Shown in pieces: positions 7,891-17,065 of a DNA stretch of 64,000 nt. A program made the position numbers and the translations under genes. The notes beneath the pieces are model-generated. The model had not been told where the DNA came from. It searched no databases and worked only from the letters and a program-made list of their open reading frames with translations. Position 1 is the stretch's first letter, and the number at the start of each line of letters is the position of its first letter. Origin of the DNA: Vibrio amylolyticus (GTDB lineage: Bacteria; Pseudomonadota; Gammaproteobacteria; Enterobacterales; Vibrionaceae); the NCBI RefSeq assembly GCF_023145695.1, contig NZ_JAJHVV010000008.1, positions 186,001 through 250,000 on the forward strand, written 5' to 3'.

Positions 7891-9537
7891 CTACTTTGTC
7901 AGGCTAATAACTTGATCGTTGAACTTGATTTTCTCGAAGTTCATCAGCTCATCAATTCCCGTGCTTGGACAGTTCACTGAGTCCGAGTACTTTTGATGAA
8001 AAATCGTACAGTTAGAGAAGTCTTCCGAAACGATGTAGGTATCAACGCCATCTTTACCATCGACAACATTATTCTGACTATTTCCCTCAATGGTGTTGTC
8101 TTGGTCATTGGCGGTTAAATTCATCGCCACATCCCCAATTATTTTCGCATTCACCAACCAACGAGATTTAAAAGTATACGGTTCCATCGGTGGATGAGTA
8201 CTCTTCGACATGTGGAACGTTGGAGTTAAACCACCTTGAGGAAAACGGTTGTTGTAATAGGTTTCAACGCCAGCTGAATCGATATGAGCTGTATATTGAA
8301 GGTAATCATGGAACATGTTTTCAATCCAAAATGCCGCTTCAAAGTCGTCATTACGCATATCACTGCGAGTTAAGGCCTGATAGCTATCTAAGCCCGATGA
8401 CGTGTGTTCCCACATTCCCATGTACGCTTCAAACGCAGCCGCTAAATATTCATGAGAATAACTCGGGCCAATCTCTGGATCGATATCGTCTGAAAGCCAA
8501 TCGTTCCAGCTTGATTGCGTGGGTTGCCAGACAGAGTCTTGCCCTGCTGCATGTCGGTTATAAAGATCAAGAGCACGTTGCTGAAATTGATCCTGAAATG
8601 TTTTGAATTTTGGGTTAGGGGCTATACCTTGCGCTTGAACTAAGTGAAGGATCTCTTCAAAACCGGCATCACGATCCGCATGCTTTCCTAAGTCTTCACA
8701 GTAGTTCGCAAAGTTACTCATATAGTGACAATCGCCCTCAACCGTTAACTCTCTAAACATTAACGACTGGCTATGAACAAGCCAATCTTGACTGTTCGCA
8801 CTGGTTTGAACGCCCACTAAGATTTCTTCGATCACCGCTTCAAACTGATCAGGGTATGTATTATCAAAGGCTTCTGATGACTGTAAAAATCTTGCCACTG
8901 TCGAGGTATCTAATTCATGACTATTAGGCTGATTTGCATCAATAACCCATTGTTGCAACTGACCTTGGCGGTACGCTTCTGTAATAAAAAGCTTTGTCAG
9001 CATCTCTTCATTCGCATCATCATTAGCAGTAAGCATTAACGTCGCATGGCGACTAGCCATCAACTCAGCGATAGAAGACTTATCAACTCCGTAGGTCGAT
9101 TCTGGAAGATTCGTGAGAAAATGCTGCATGATATTTGCGGCGCGCTGAGTCTTTTGCTTAACAATCTCTCGAGCAGCATCTCGTTCTTTGTCTGTCGAAT
9201 ATAATGTTTCGTCAAAGTACGCGATTATGTGGATTGTGTCGTTACTACTATTTGTACGCACACTCTGCTGAGAAGCCGTATTTATCGACACTGGAATATA
9301 CATATTAAAGCCTGCGTCTTTTGCAAGGCTTAAGGCTTGTGGAAGCGTATCTGAGATCTTACCAGGAACAACCGTTTGATTAGAATAGGTTTGCCCTGTC
9401 GTTGACCCACCCGTTGTACCTCCAGTAGATGTACCACCAGACGTAGTACCACCGGTAGTCGCACTGTTATTATCCGAACCGCAGCCAGAAAGTGCGCCCC
9501 CTAGTAATGCCAAAAATATAAATTGTTTTTTAAACAT
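7891..9537 (-). CDS. Large surface lipoprotein of unknown function
   Basis: A 548-residue lipoprotein: the lipobox LSGC puts the acylated cysteine at residue 19. A Gly/Thr/Ser-rich flexible linker runs to about residue 50. The mature part is mostly helical. The C-terminal 75 residues (DNTIEGNSQNNVVDGKDGVDTYIV) look like a remnant of calcium-binding RTX repeats, ending in a beta-rich tail. EEILHLV and HEYLAAAFEAY segments could form a metal site, but that is a guess. I cannot name the family. A pilin-like gene lies downstream and a tiny membrane ORF overlaps its start by eight bases. Confidence 0.65.
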   Translation of the reverse strand: MFKKQFIFLALLGGALSGCGSDNNSATTGGTTSGGTSTGGTTGGSTTGQTYSNQTVVPGKISDTLPQALSLAKDAGFNMYIPVSINTASQQSVRTNSSNDTIHIIAYFDETLYSTDKERDAAREIVKQKTQRAANIMQHFLTNLPESTYGVDKSSIAELMASRHATLMLTANDDANEEMLTKLFITEAYRQGQLQQWVIDANQPNSHELDTSTVARFLQSSEAFDNTYPDQFEAVIEEILVGVQTSANSQDWLVHSQSLMFRELTVEGDCHYMSNFANYCEDLGKHADRDAGFEEILHLVQAQGIAPNPKFKTFQDQFQQRALDLYNRHAAGQDSVWQPTQSSWNDWLSDDIDPEIGPSYSHEYLAAAFEAYMGMWEHTSSGLDSYQALTRSDMRNDDFEAAFWIENMFHDYLQYTAHIDSAGVETYYNNRFPQGGLTPTFHMSKSTHPPMEPYTFKSRWLVNAKIIGDVAMNLTANDQDNTIEGNSQNNVVDGKDGVDTYIVSEDFSNCTIFHQKYSDSVNCPSTGIDELMNFEKIKFNDQVISLTK

Positions 9538-9667
9538 GCCCTACCCCGTATAAGCACTGCGTACCAACTATGAATACCGCTGTACTCAACATAAAACCCA
9601 GCACGATCGATATTCCATAAAATGAATGCTGCGCACGCTTCCTTATCGTTCTCGCTGCGCTGGCCAT
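9530..9667 (-). CDS. Possible 45-residue membrane protein overlapping the lipoprotein start
   Basis: From the ATG at 9667 the frame gives MASAARTIRKRAQ and then one strong hydrophobic helix, ending eight bases inside the lipoprotein gene (ATGTTTAA overlap). That geometry would allow translational coupling. The frame extends upstream to a GTG at 9763. No convincing ribosome-binding site is seen, so it may be a chance ORF. Confidence 0.28.
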   Translation of the reverse strand: MASAARTIRKRAQHSFYGISIVLGFMLSTAVFIVGTQCLYGVGHV

Positions 9668-9993
9668 ATTAATGTCAACAGTCTCGAAGTCTAGGTGTAC
9701 AAAAGACAATACATTGACTGCGTCAATAGTTTGTAAGGCAACCGAAGTGGCGTAATTTGTCACATTTATTCATAAGCGATCTTATCTGCAAATTAAATGC
9801 TCAAAATTTAACTTTCTGTCCTCTTTAGGGCGACAATAAACAAAATGACATATTGTTAATGAACGCTTTGTAAGCAGATGTAAGCATTGGCTGTAATGAA
9901 ATAAATACTCCCATTTCAGGATAATTTTCCCACCATTATTGTCGGCGCAATCGATTTCAATATAATGCGACGCAAAATACATCAGCAGAGTGA

Positions 9994-10698
9994 ATGGATA
10001 TGAGCGGTAACGTTTTATTAGTAGAAGATGACGATGCAATTGCCCAACTAACAAAAATGTACCTAGAAGCAGAAGGCTACCAAGTCTCTGTTATTAGCGA
10101 TGGGTCACAGGCATTGGATATGATCAAGCGCACTCAACCAGATCTAATTATTCTAGACCTTATGCTTCCTGGTAAGTCAGGCGTTGATATTTGTCGTGAA
10201 ACGAGAGAGTTCTATCAAGGTATGATCATCATTCTCACCGCTTCTGAAGATGAAATGAGTGAAGTTTCGCTTCTAAAGCTAGGCGCTGATGATTACATGA
10301 CAAAACCTATCCGTGGTCATATTTTAGTCGCCAGAATTGAAGCACTTCTTCGCCGCTATCATTTCGGTAATCACTCTCAACCAACGAGCGTATTTAATGA
10401 TGCTTACGGTATCGTTATTAATGGCGAGAACCACACCGCCTATTATCAACAAAAGCCTCTTGAGCTCACTCAATCTGAGTTTGAAATTCTCCAAGTATTA
10501 ATTGAGCATGCTGGAACAACAGTATCTAGAGAGCACTGCTGTCAAGTGGCTCGAGGGATAGAATACTGCTCAAATAACCGTTCTATTGATATGCGAGTTT
10601 CCAGCCTACGCAAAAAATTGATTCAAGCGGAAGTGTTCAGTGCCGCCATTAAAACGGTAAGAAACCAAGGCTATAAGCTAGTAGGTAGTCAAGCATGA
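9994..10698 (+). CDS. OmpR-family response regulator
   Basis: Receiver domain (residues about 6-118) with the acidic pocket EDDD at 11-14, phospho-acceptor Asp55 in LIILDLMLPG and Lys104 in DDYMTKP. A winged-helix Trans_reg_C DNA-binding domain follows (about 145-230). A second ATG two codons in (10000) is an equally possible start. It overlaps the histidine kinase gene by four bases (ATGA), so the two are translationally coupled partners. The target genes are unknown. The pair is loosely reminiscent of RstA/RstB. Confidence 0.9.
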   Translation: MDMSGNVLLVEDDDAIAQLTKMYLEAEGYQVSVISDGSQALDMIKRTQPDLIILDLMLPGKSGVDICRETREFYQGMIIILTASEDEMSEVSLLKLGADDYMTKPIRGHILVARIEALLRRYHFGNHSQPTSVFNDAYGIVINGENHTAYYQQKPLELTQSEFEILQVLIEHAGTTVSREHCCQVARGIEYCSNNRSIDMRVSSLRKKLIQAEVFSAAIKTVRNQGYKLVGSQA

Positions 10699-12038
10699 AA
10701 ATAAAAACAAAACCAAAGTCGATGTTCAAGTGCTTATACTTGGAAAGCTTAACTGGTATGGTGCTAACCTTTATTGTTTTTATTCATCTCACTGCCGGTT
10801 ATGTTCGCCAAGGTGATAAAGAAACCTTTGTTGATACTGCTACGGTTCATTTACAAAACTACATCAATAGCCAGTACGAATCGGATGGTTTATACACGCG
10901 GCTTAATGATCATACAGAGCTTTCATTCTATGACTATAAGCTGCAAGTCATTGAGAAAGATATAAATATAGCGAGTTACTGCCTAGATTGTGAGGCATTC
11001 ACAGAGCACAAAGGGAGAACCATTTACATCAATGGCGACGATCTTTTCGCAATTGCACTACCTATTCCAAACTCACCTCAATTTCTACTGTTTACAGAGA
11101 CAGAAGATCCGATCACGATTTCAACGCCATGGTATGAAGATAGAGACAACCATTTCTTCTTAATGCTTTTTGTTACCATGAGCTTAGCATTGGCATTACT
11201 GCTCTATTTACCATTATGCCGAGTCAATAAGCGAGTAAATAAGTTACTAAAAGTACAAGAAGCTTTCGGTCAAGGGGATCTGAGTATTCGAGCAGAGTCC
11301 TATCATATTTCACCAATCAAAGAGATAGCACAGAGCTTCAATGAAATGGCTGAGGATATTGAAACCCGCGTTAAACAATCTCAGATTTTCTCACAAGCCA
11401 TTCCTCATGAGATTAGAACACCGCTAAGCCGCATTCAAATGGCCAGTGACTTGCTGCGCCGGCCTGATACCATCAACAAAGAGATGCTGCATGATAATAT
11501 CGATAATTATATTGAAGATATCTCTCTGCTCACGGCCGATATCATCCAACTCTCAAGGTTAAGAAATAAACGCTGTGTACAAAGTATCCCACACACTGAA
11601 GAAGTACCTTTAAAAGAGTTATGTCAAAACCGTATGAAAATGGTGGGTGGCGACCACAATATTGCGTTCAACATTGATCCTGAATTATCTAACAAACATC
11701 CCTATGGCGCGGCGTGTTTCGCTAAGTTGATCCTCGATAATCTGATTAAAAATGCGATTAATTACGGAAACGGGCTTGTCGAAGTCTCATTAAATGAGTT
11801 CGATGACTGCTGGACAATTGATGTAGAAGATAATGGTTTAGGTATTCCTAGCGAAAAACGCCAAGAAATCTTTTTGGCCTTTGCTCGCTTAGATAAAAGC
11901 CGCAATCTTAACAACGGTGGTTTTGGTTTAGGTCTTGCTATTGCCAGTCAGGCCGCTAAAAACCTTGATTGGCCGCTATCAGTTGATGATAGCCACCTTG
12001 GCGGTGCAAGGTTTACTATTCTTATTCCAAAGATCTAA
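10695..12038 (+). CDS. Sensor histidine kinase
   Basis: A 447-residue inner-membrane kinase. It has TM1 at about 19-37, a periplasmic sensor loop of some 115 residues containing a YCLDC (CxxC) motif at 95-99, TM2 at about 154-174, and HAMP near 175-230. The H-box IPHEIRTPL has phospho-His238. The HATPase has an N-box near DNLIKNAINYG, G1 EDNGLGIP and G2 GGFGLGLA. It should phosphorylate the adjacent response regulator. The CxxC in the sensor may hint at redox or metal sensing, but that is inference. A strong terminator follows. Confidence 0.9.
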   Translation: MKIKTKPKSMFKCLYLESLTGMVLTFIVFIHLTAGYVRQGDKETFVDTATVHLQNYINSQYESDGLYTRLNDHTELSFYDYKLQVIEKDINIASYCLDCEAFTEHKGRTIYINGDDLFAIALPIPNSPQFLLFTETEDPITISTPWYEDRDNHFFLMLFVTMSLALALLLYLPLCRVNKRVNKLLKVQEAFGQGDLSIRAESYHISPIKEIAQSFNEMAEDIETRVKQSQIFSQAIPHEIRTPLSRIQMASDLLRRPDTINKEMLHDNIDNYIEDISLLTADIIQLSRLRNKRCVQSIPHTEEVPLKELCQNRMKMVGGDHNIAFNIDPELSNKHPYGAACFAKLILDNLIKNAINYGNGLVEVSLNEFDDCWTIDVEDNGLGIPSEKRQEIFLAFARLDKSRNLNNGGFGLGLAIASQAAKNLDWPLSVDDSHLGGARFTILIPKI

Positions 12039-12050
12039 GGACACAGCAAA

Positions 12051-12077
12051 ACGCCACGATAAGATCGTGGCGTTTTT
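12051..12077. terminator. Terminator between the histidine kinase and YqhD-like genes
   Basis: A perfect 10-bp stem (ACGCCACGAT/ATCGTGGCGT) with a three-base loop, A-rich before and T-rich after. It works in both directions for the convergent genes. Confidence 0.85.
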
Positions 12078-12100
12078 ATTGATTAACGTCTAAATCAGTC

Positions 12101-13249
12101 CTACTGAATGGCCGCTTCTAGGATTTGGCGGCTTTCTGTTAGGGTGATGGCTTGATGCTCACCAAGCGCCACCATTCCGTGTGATTCAATCTGACCAACG
12201 ATTTTGTCAACTGCTTGCTCAGTGGTTAAGCCGTGGTCGGTCAAGGTTGTCGCTACTTCTAGGCTTTGGTAGAAAGCTTCGATCGCATCAACAGTGCGCT
12301 CTGCAAGATCATCACCTTTCGCTAAACCAAACACGTTAACACCCATCTGCTCTAGCTTCGCACGTTTCGTTGCCATTTGATTGCGCATTAATGATGGCTG
12401 AACAATCGCTAGCGAGCGAGCGTGATCAACACCGAATGCCGCCGTTAATTCATGACCAATCATATGCGTTGCCCAATCTTGCGCTACGCCAACACCAATT
12501 AAGCCATTGAGTGCTTGGTTCGCTGACCACATTAGGTTCGCACGCCATTCGTCATTGTCACGGTTTTCAAAATCTTGCCCTAATTTTAGCAAGCTACGAA
12601 GCAGTGCTTCAGCGTAACCATCTTGTACATACGCATTATTTGTAGTGGTAATGTACTGCTCACATACGTGAACCCAAGCATCGACCACTCCATTCACAAG
12701 CTGGCGCTCTGGGAGGGTTTTCATTACGTCTGGGTCCATCACGGCAAACTTCGGTTGTACGAACGGCGATAGGAAAGCCAGTTTTTCTTGAGTCGTGGCG
12801 TTAGTTACAACTGAGCCCATGTTAGATTCTGAGCCCGTTGCAGGAAGCGTTAAGATAGCACCGATAGGCAGAGCTTGAGTGACTTGGTGCTTACCAGATG
12901 GAATGTCCCAGCCTTCACCATCATACAGCGCTGACGCTGCCACATATTTAGAGCCATCGATAACACTGCCGCCACCTACTGCAAGGATATAATCCACGTT
13001 TTCACTGCGAACCAATTCAACCGCTTTATCCAATGTTTCTCTCGTCGGGTTTGGCTCAACACCTGAAAATTCAACCCAATTATGATTCTCTAATGCCGAT
13101 GTTACTTGATCATAAACACCATTACGTTTGATAGAGCCGCCACCATAAATGACCAGCACTTTGCTGTCTGGTGCGATTTGCCCGCTGATTCCAACGATTT
13201 GGTTTTGTCCGAATAAGATTTGAGTAGGATTCACGTAGTTGAATTTCAT
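12101..13249 (-). CDS. yqhD: Iron-containing alcohol dehydrogenase, YqhD-like
   Basis: A 382-residue NADPH-dependent aldehyde reductase/alcohol dehydrogenase of the group III Fe-ADH family, close in length to E. coli YqhD. The cofactor domain has GGGSVIDGSK near residues 94-103. The metal-binding helix region includes HMIGHELTAAFGVDHARSLA. The start has AAGGA upstream. It is divergent from an AraC regulator, the same arrangement as yqhD/yqhC in enterobacteria, where YqhC activates yqhD in response to reactive aldehydes. A detoxifying role for short-chain aldehydes is the likely function. Confidence 0.8.
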   Translation of the reverse strand: MKFNYVNPTQILFGQNQIVGISGQIAPDSKVLVIYGGGSIKRNGVYDQVTSALENHNWVEFSGVEPNPTRETLDKAVELVRSENVDYILAVGGGSVIDGSKYVAASALYDGEGWDIPSGKHQVTQALPIGAILTLPATGSESNMGSVVTNATTQEKLAFLSPFVQPKFAVMDPDVMKTLPERQLVNGVVDAWVHVCEQYITTTNNAYVQDGYAEALLRSLLKLGQDFENRDNDEWRANLMWSANQALNGLIGVGVAQDWATHMIGHELTAAFGVDHARSLAIVQPSLMRNQMATKRAKLEQMGVNVFGLAKGDDLAERTVDAIEAFYQSLEVATTLTDHGLTTEQAVDKIVGQIESHGMVALGEHQAITLTESRQILEAAIQ

Positions 13250-13420
13250 GGTTATTCCTTAGTTTTATTCACGTAGAGCATAGATTACATTGCATAATAC
13301 TCCAGATTAGGTTAATAAAAAGGACAGATAGTCTAGTTTTATTGCCTATTTCTGCTTATAAGTATAACTCTAGGCTCTCTCGCTATACATTCAATTCTTT
13401 TCTAATTAAGGATGTTGACT

Positions 13421-14284
13421 ATGAAATCACTTGCCAAATCGATGCAAGAGTATGCTATTTCAAACGATCTAAGGTCAAGGGAGGGGGTGTTCCAAACCAA
13501 ATTAGATGGGGTCAGTTTTTATTACGCACCAACATCAAGCCCTCGCAGACCCTTGTTGTATCAATCTGGCATCATCATTATGGGTCAAGGCAGTAAACGG
13601 ATTCATTTCGCGGAAAATGCGGTGAGCTATGGCGTAGGTGATTATTTAGTGATTGGCGTGCCTTTGCCGCTAGAGTGCGAGGCGTTCAACGATAACGATG
13701 AACCTCTTCTCAGCTTATGTGTAGATGTCGATCTTCCTTTACTCAACAAACTGGTCGATCAACTTAATGTTACGATTCCAAAAACGTCCGCTCGCGGCTT
13801 ACAAAAAGCTCAGGTAACGGATGAACTGTCAGACGCCTGCATCCGGCTTCTTACCTGCTTACAAGACGAGGCAGAAACCAAAATTCTAGGCCCTGATTTG
13901 GTTAAAGAGATCGTCTACCGTGTTTTGATTGGCCCACAAGGAAATACGCTGATGGGGCTGGTTTCTCAAGACAGCCACTATGCCCGCATCGCCAAAGTTT
14001 TAAATCGATTACATGGCAACTTTTCATCGCCAGTTAACGTTGATGAATTAGCTCAAGACGCCAATATGAGTGTCTCTGCTTTTCACCGCGCCTTTAAAGA
14101 AGTGACCTGTGAATCCCCGATGCAATACGTAAAAAAAGTGCGCTTAGACAAGGCCAAAGAGCTCATCACCATTGAAGGTAAGCGCGCCAGTGAAGCCGCA
14201 AACCTTGTGGGTTACAGCAGTCAGTCTCAGTTTTTTAGAGAGTTTAAGCGCCATTTCCAGCTTTCACCTTCACAAATGACGTAG
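13421..14284 (+). CDS. AraC-family regulator, YqhC-like
   Basis: From the ATG at 13421 (AAGGA eight bases upstream) the product is 287 residues. The N-terminal half matches the AraC_N sensing domain (GVFQTKLDGVSFYYAPTSS, YQSGIIIMGQGSKR). The C-terminal 100 residues hold the two HTH motifs of the AraC fold (NVDELAQDANMSVSAFHRAF and EAANLVGYSSQSQFFREFKRHF). A start three codons upstream at 13412 is possible. The divergent position beside the YqhD-like gene suggests it activates that gene. Confidence 0.85.
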   Translation: MKSLAKSMQEYAISNDLRSREGVFQTKLDGVSFYYAPTSSPRRPLLYQSGIIIMGQGSKRIHFAENAVSYGVGDYLVIGVPLPLECEAFNDNDEPLLSLCVDVDLPLLNKLVDQLNVTIPKTSARGLQKAQVTDELSDACIRLLTCLQDEAETKILGPDLVKEIVYRVLIGPQGNTLMGLVSQDSHYARIAKVLNRLHGNFSSPVNVDELAQDANMSVSAFHRAFKEVTCESPMQYVKKVRLDKAKELITIEGKRASEAANLVGYSSQSQFFREFKRHFQLSPSQMT

Positions 14285-14294
14285 CCAACTTTAC

Positions 14295-14347
14295 CAATAT
14301 AGTCTCCAACATTAGCAATATAGTTACCAACCATAGCGCCAATATAG
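14295..14347. repeat. Degenerate short tandem repeat
   Basis: The octamer CAATATAG occurs at 14295, 14316 and 14340, spaced 21 and 24 bases, with CCAAC-type sequence between the copies. It lies between the AraC stop and the alkylsulfatase promoter. It could be a set of regulator half-sites or a decayed repeat; the function is unknown. Confidence 0.45.
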
Positions 14348-14529
14348 GAAGGCTCGTCATTCGGCCTTTCTTAATTCTCCCTTCCAATATTAACGTTTAC
14401 TCTAGTAACCACCAGCTTCATTGTGAGCCACGACTTAAAAATAAAAACGTCGTAATATTTCTCAGAAAATTAACAAGTTATCTTCTACGCTTTATGTACG
14501 CATTGATGTTCATAAAGAGGGAACGAACT

Positions 14530-16485
14530 ATGAAACGAGTCACCATTCCGCTATTAGCAATGGTCATATCAACCTGCGGCATTGCAGCCGAATCAAAGCC
14601 TGCCACGCAGGCAACGATTGACACCAACCAAGCACTGTATAAAACCCTTCCATTCAAAGACACCAAAGACTTTGAACGTGCTCAAAAAGGCTTCATTGCA
14701 AAACAAGATGTCGTCACGATAACCAACGATCAAGGAAATGTGGTTTGGGATCTCGAAGAGTACAAAAAATTCATCACACTTGACGCAAAAGCCCCAGACA
14801 GCGTTAACCCGAGCTTATGGCGTAACGCACAGTTAAACGTTATTAATGGCTTATTCAAAGTCACCGATGGAATCTACCAAGTTCGAGGGTATGACTTAAC
14901 CAATATTACCTTCGTTGAAGGTGAGAATGGTTGGATTGTCTTTGATCCATTAATTTCACAAGAAACAGCCAAAGCCGCACTCGAATTCATCAATTCAGAA
15001 CTCGGTGAACGCCCCGTTACCGCGGTTATTTACAGTCACAGCCACATTGATCACTTCGGTGGTGTTCGAGGAATTGTCGATGAAGCGGATGTAAACGCTG
15101 GCAAAGTACAAATCATCGCATCACACGGTTTTACGGAGCATGCGGTGTCTGAAAATGTCATCGCCGGTAATGCTATGGGACGACGAGCGATCTATATGTA
15201 TGGTGCACTACTGCCACGTAATGCTCAAGGCGGTGTTAATGGGGGATTAGGCCAAACAACCTCAACCGGCCTTGCAACACTCATACGCCCGACTCTGATT
15301 ATTGAAAAGACGGGTGAAGAACACGTTGTTGATGGCATTAAAATGGTGTTCCAATACACACCGGGATCTGAGGCACCAACGGAAATTAACACTTGGATTC
15401 CAGAGAAAAAAGCATTGTGGATGGCCGAGAATAGTACCAATACCATGCACAATATTTTGACCCTTCGCGGAGCACAGGTTCGTGACGCGTTGAAATGGTC
15501 ATACTACCTGAACGAAACAATTGAAACTTGGGGTGATGAAGTCGAAGTTAAATTTCAAAGTCATCACTGGCCAATGTGGGGGCAAGAAGAGATTGTTGAT
15601 TACTTCAAGCTTCAACGTGACATGTACAAATATACCCACGATCAAACGGTTCGTTTGATGAACCAAGGCTATATCGGTGAGGAAATTTCAGAGATCATTC
15701 AATTCCCAGATGAAATTGAGAATAACTGGAGTACTCGTGGTTATTACGGAACGCTTAGACACAACAGTCGAGCGGTGTATCAGCGCTACATGGGTTGGTA
15801 TAGCGGTAATCCATCGGATCTCAACAACCTGCCACCAACCAATGCAGCGGTGAAATACGTTGAGTACATGGGTGGGGAAAGAGCCGTCATTGAAAAAGCA
15901 ACACAAGACTTCGATAACGGGAAATATCGCTGGGTCGCTGAAGTGCTCAAACACGTGGTCTTCGCGAACCCTCAAAGTAAAAAAGGTAAGGCATTGTTAG
16001 CTGATACCTATGAGCAGCTTGGTTATCAAGCGGAGTCTGGCCCTTGGCGCTCCGTCTATTTACAAGGTGCCTATGAGCTAAGAAATGGTACACCATCCGC
16101 TGGTGGGACAAATACCGCATCACCTGACATCATTAAAAATATGCCACCAGAGATGCTATTTGATTACCTAGCAGTTCGATTACTACCAGAGAAAGCGGCA
16201 GGCAAGGACTACACCATCAATATCGACTTCACGGATCTTGATGAGCAATACACCTTGTACATCGAAAACTCAGTGCTGAACCATACAAGGATGATCAATG
16301 ATGATCCAGATGTATCTCTCACTTTAACCAAAGCAACACTTGATGACGTACAACTGGGTGTAACGACCCTTGAGAAAGCTATATCTAGTGGAGATATCAA
16401 GCTCAAAGGCGATAAGAAAGTGTTCAGAGACTTTGTCGGCATGCTCGATACCTTCAATTTCTGGTTCAACATCGTGACACCATAG
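14530..16485 (+). CDS. Alkylsulfatase (SdsA/BDS1-type, metallo-beta-lactamase fold)
   Basis: A secreted enzyme that should hydrolyse primary alkyl sulfates such as SDS to alcohol and sulfate. After a signal peptide (cleavage near GIAAES), the metallo-beta-lactamase domain carries the zinc motif YSHSHIDHFGG and the family-specific SHHWPMWG segment. Alkylsulfatase dimerisation and C-terminal SCP2-like domains follow. The length (652 residues from this start) is typical. The ATG at 14530 has AGAGGGA upstream; earlier frame codons would bury the signal peptide. It is followed nine bases later by a small secreted gene, probably cotranscribed. Confidence 0.9.
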   Translation: MKRVTIPLLAMVISTCGIAAESKPATQATIDTNQALYKTLPFKDTKDFERAQKGFIAKQDVVTITNDQGNVVWDLEEYKKFITLDAKAPDSVNPSLWRNAQLNVINGLFKVTDGIYQVRGYDLTNITFVEGENGWIVFDPLISQETAKAALEFINSELGERPVTAVIYSHSHIDHFGGVRGIVDEADVNAGKVQIIASHGFTEHAVSENVIAGNAMGRRAIYMYGALLPRNAQGGVNGGLGQTTSTGLATLIRPTLIIEKTGEEHVVDGIKMVFQYTPGSEAPTEINTWIPEKKALWMAENSTNTMHNILTLRGAQVRDALKWSYYLNETIETWGDEVEVKFQSHHWPMWGQEEIVDYFKLQRDMYKYTHDQTVRLMNQGYIGEEISEIIQFPDEIENNWSTRGYYGTLRHNSRAVYQRYMGWYSGNPSDLNNLPPTNAAVKYVEYMGGERAVIEKATQDFDNGKYRWVAEVLKHVVFANPQSKKGKALLADTYEQLGYQAESGPWRSVYLQGAYELRNGTPSAGGTNTASPDIIKNMPPEMLFDYLAVRLLPEKAAGKDYTINIDFTDLDEQYTLYIENSVLNHTRMINDDPDVSLTLTKATLDDVQLGVTTLEKAISSGDIKLKGDKKVFRDFVGMLDTFNFWFNIVTP

Positions 16486-16494
16486 GACGGCACT

Positions 16495-16965
16495 ATGAAG
16501 CCAAAACACTCATTGATGTTATTGAGTTTGGCAACTGTGATAGGAATAAGCACGCCAATCCAAGCTTGTTCCTATGATGGGCAATTCAATAACCCTTTTA
16601 CCGAGAGCTTTCCTGGCTCGCTTGATATCGCAATGGCGACTCAAGAAGCTCTTGAACACAATCACTTACAACAAATTGAAACACTAGAAGGAAAACAAGG
16701 GTTAAAACGAGCCAGTTGGTGGTTGACCGTGATGGCAAAAAACCAAAAGGTTGACCTTGAATCTGTCACGTACATTTACCTAGTGGATAGCCACCTATGG
16801 ACGAAAGTCACCAATGGGAACCGCATTGAGGTTCACGCTACTCCTTCATCTGCAACGCCTTCCTCGGTGATGTTGCTTAGCGAAGCGGCGCTGCAAGCGT
16901 TAGTGCAAGACAAGGTGGATTTACAAACCGCTGTAGATTTGGGGGTGGTCCAGTTTTCTAGTTAA
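16495..16965 (+). CDS. Small secreted protein linked to the alkylsulfatase (paralogue A)
   Basis: This 156-residue protein has a signal peptide ending QAC. The mature N-terminus starts with a cysteine (CSYDGQF), but no good lipobox is visible. It shares an ordered pattern with the protein at 20024: mature Cys, a SWWL motif, VxxxDxxLW, a TPSSxxP stretch, and a C-terminal ALVQDKVDLQTAVDLGVVQF helix. Both follow an alkylsulfatase gene, so the family probably assists or complements the enzyme (stability, export or substrate handling). It is not a family I can name. It ends before a clear terminator. Confidence 0.75.
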   Translation: MKPKHSLMLLSLATVIGISTPIQACSYDGQFNNPFTESFPGSLDIAMATQEALEHNHLQQIETLEGKQGLKRASWWLTVMAKNQKVDLESVTYIYLVDSHLWTKVTNGNRIEVHATPSSATPSSVMLLSEAALQALVQDKVDLQTAVDLGVVQFSS

Positions 16966-16990
16966 ATAAATTCCCGCGTCGAATACGAAA

Positions 16991-17026
16991 AAAGCCCTAA
17001 TACGTTTAAGTCTTAGGGCTTTTTAT
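16991..17026. terminator. Terminator of the first alkylsulfatase operon
   Basis: An AGCCCTAA/TTAGGGCT stem with flanking A and T runs, placed between convergent genes and able to act in both directions. Confidence 0.85.
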
Positions 17027-17065
17027 TTGTCTAGGCAAACTATGTTGTGGGTAAAGCGTCCCGAT

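Noticed and set aside
9782..10054. 90-codon minus-strand frame across the response-regulator start
   Set aside because: Overlaps the promoter and start of the two-component operon; composition is not protein-like.
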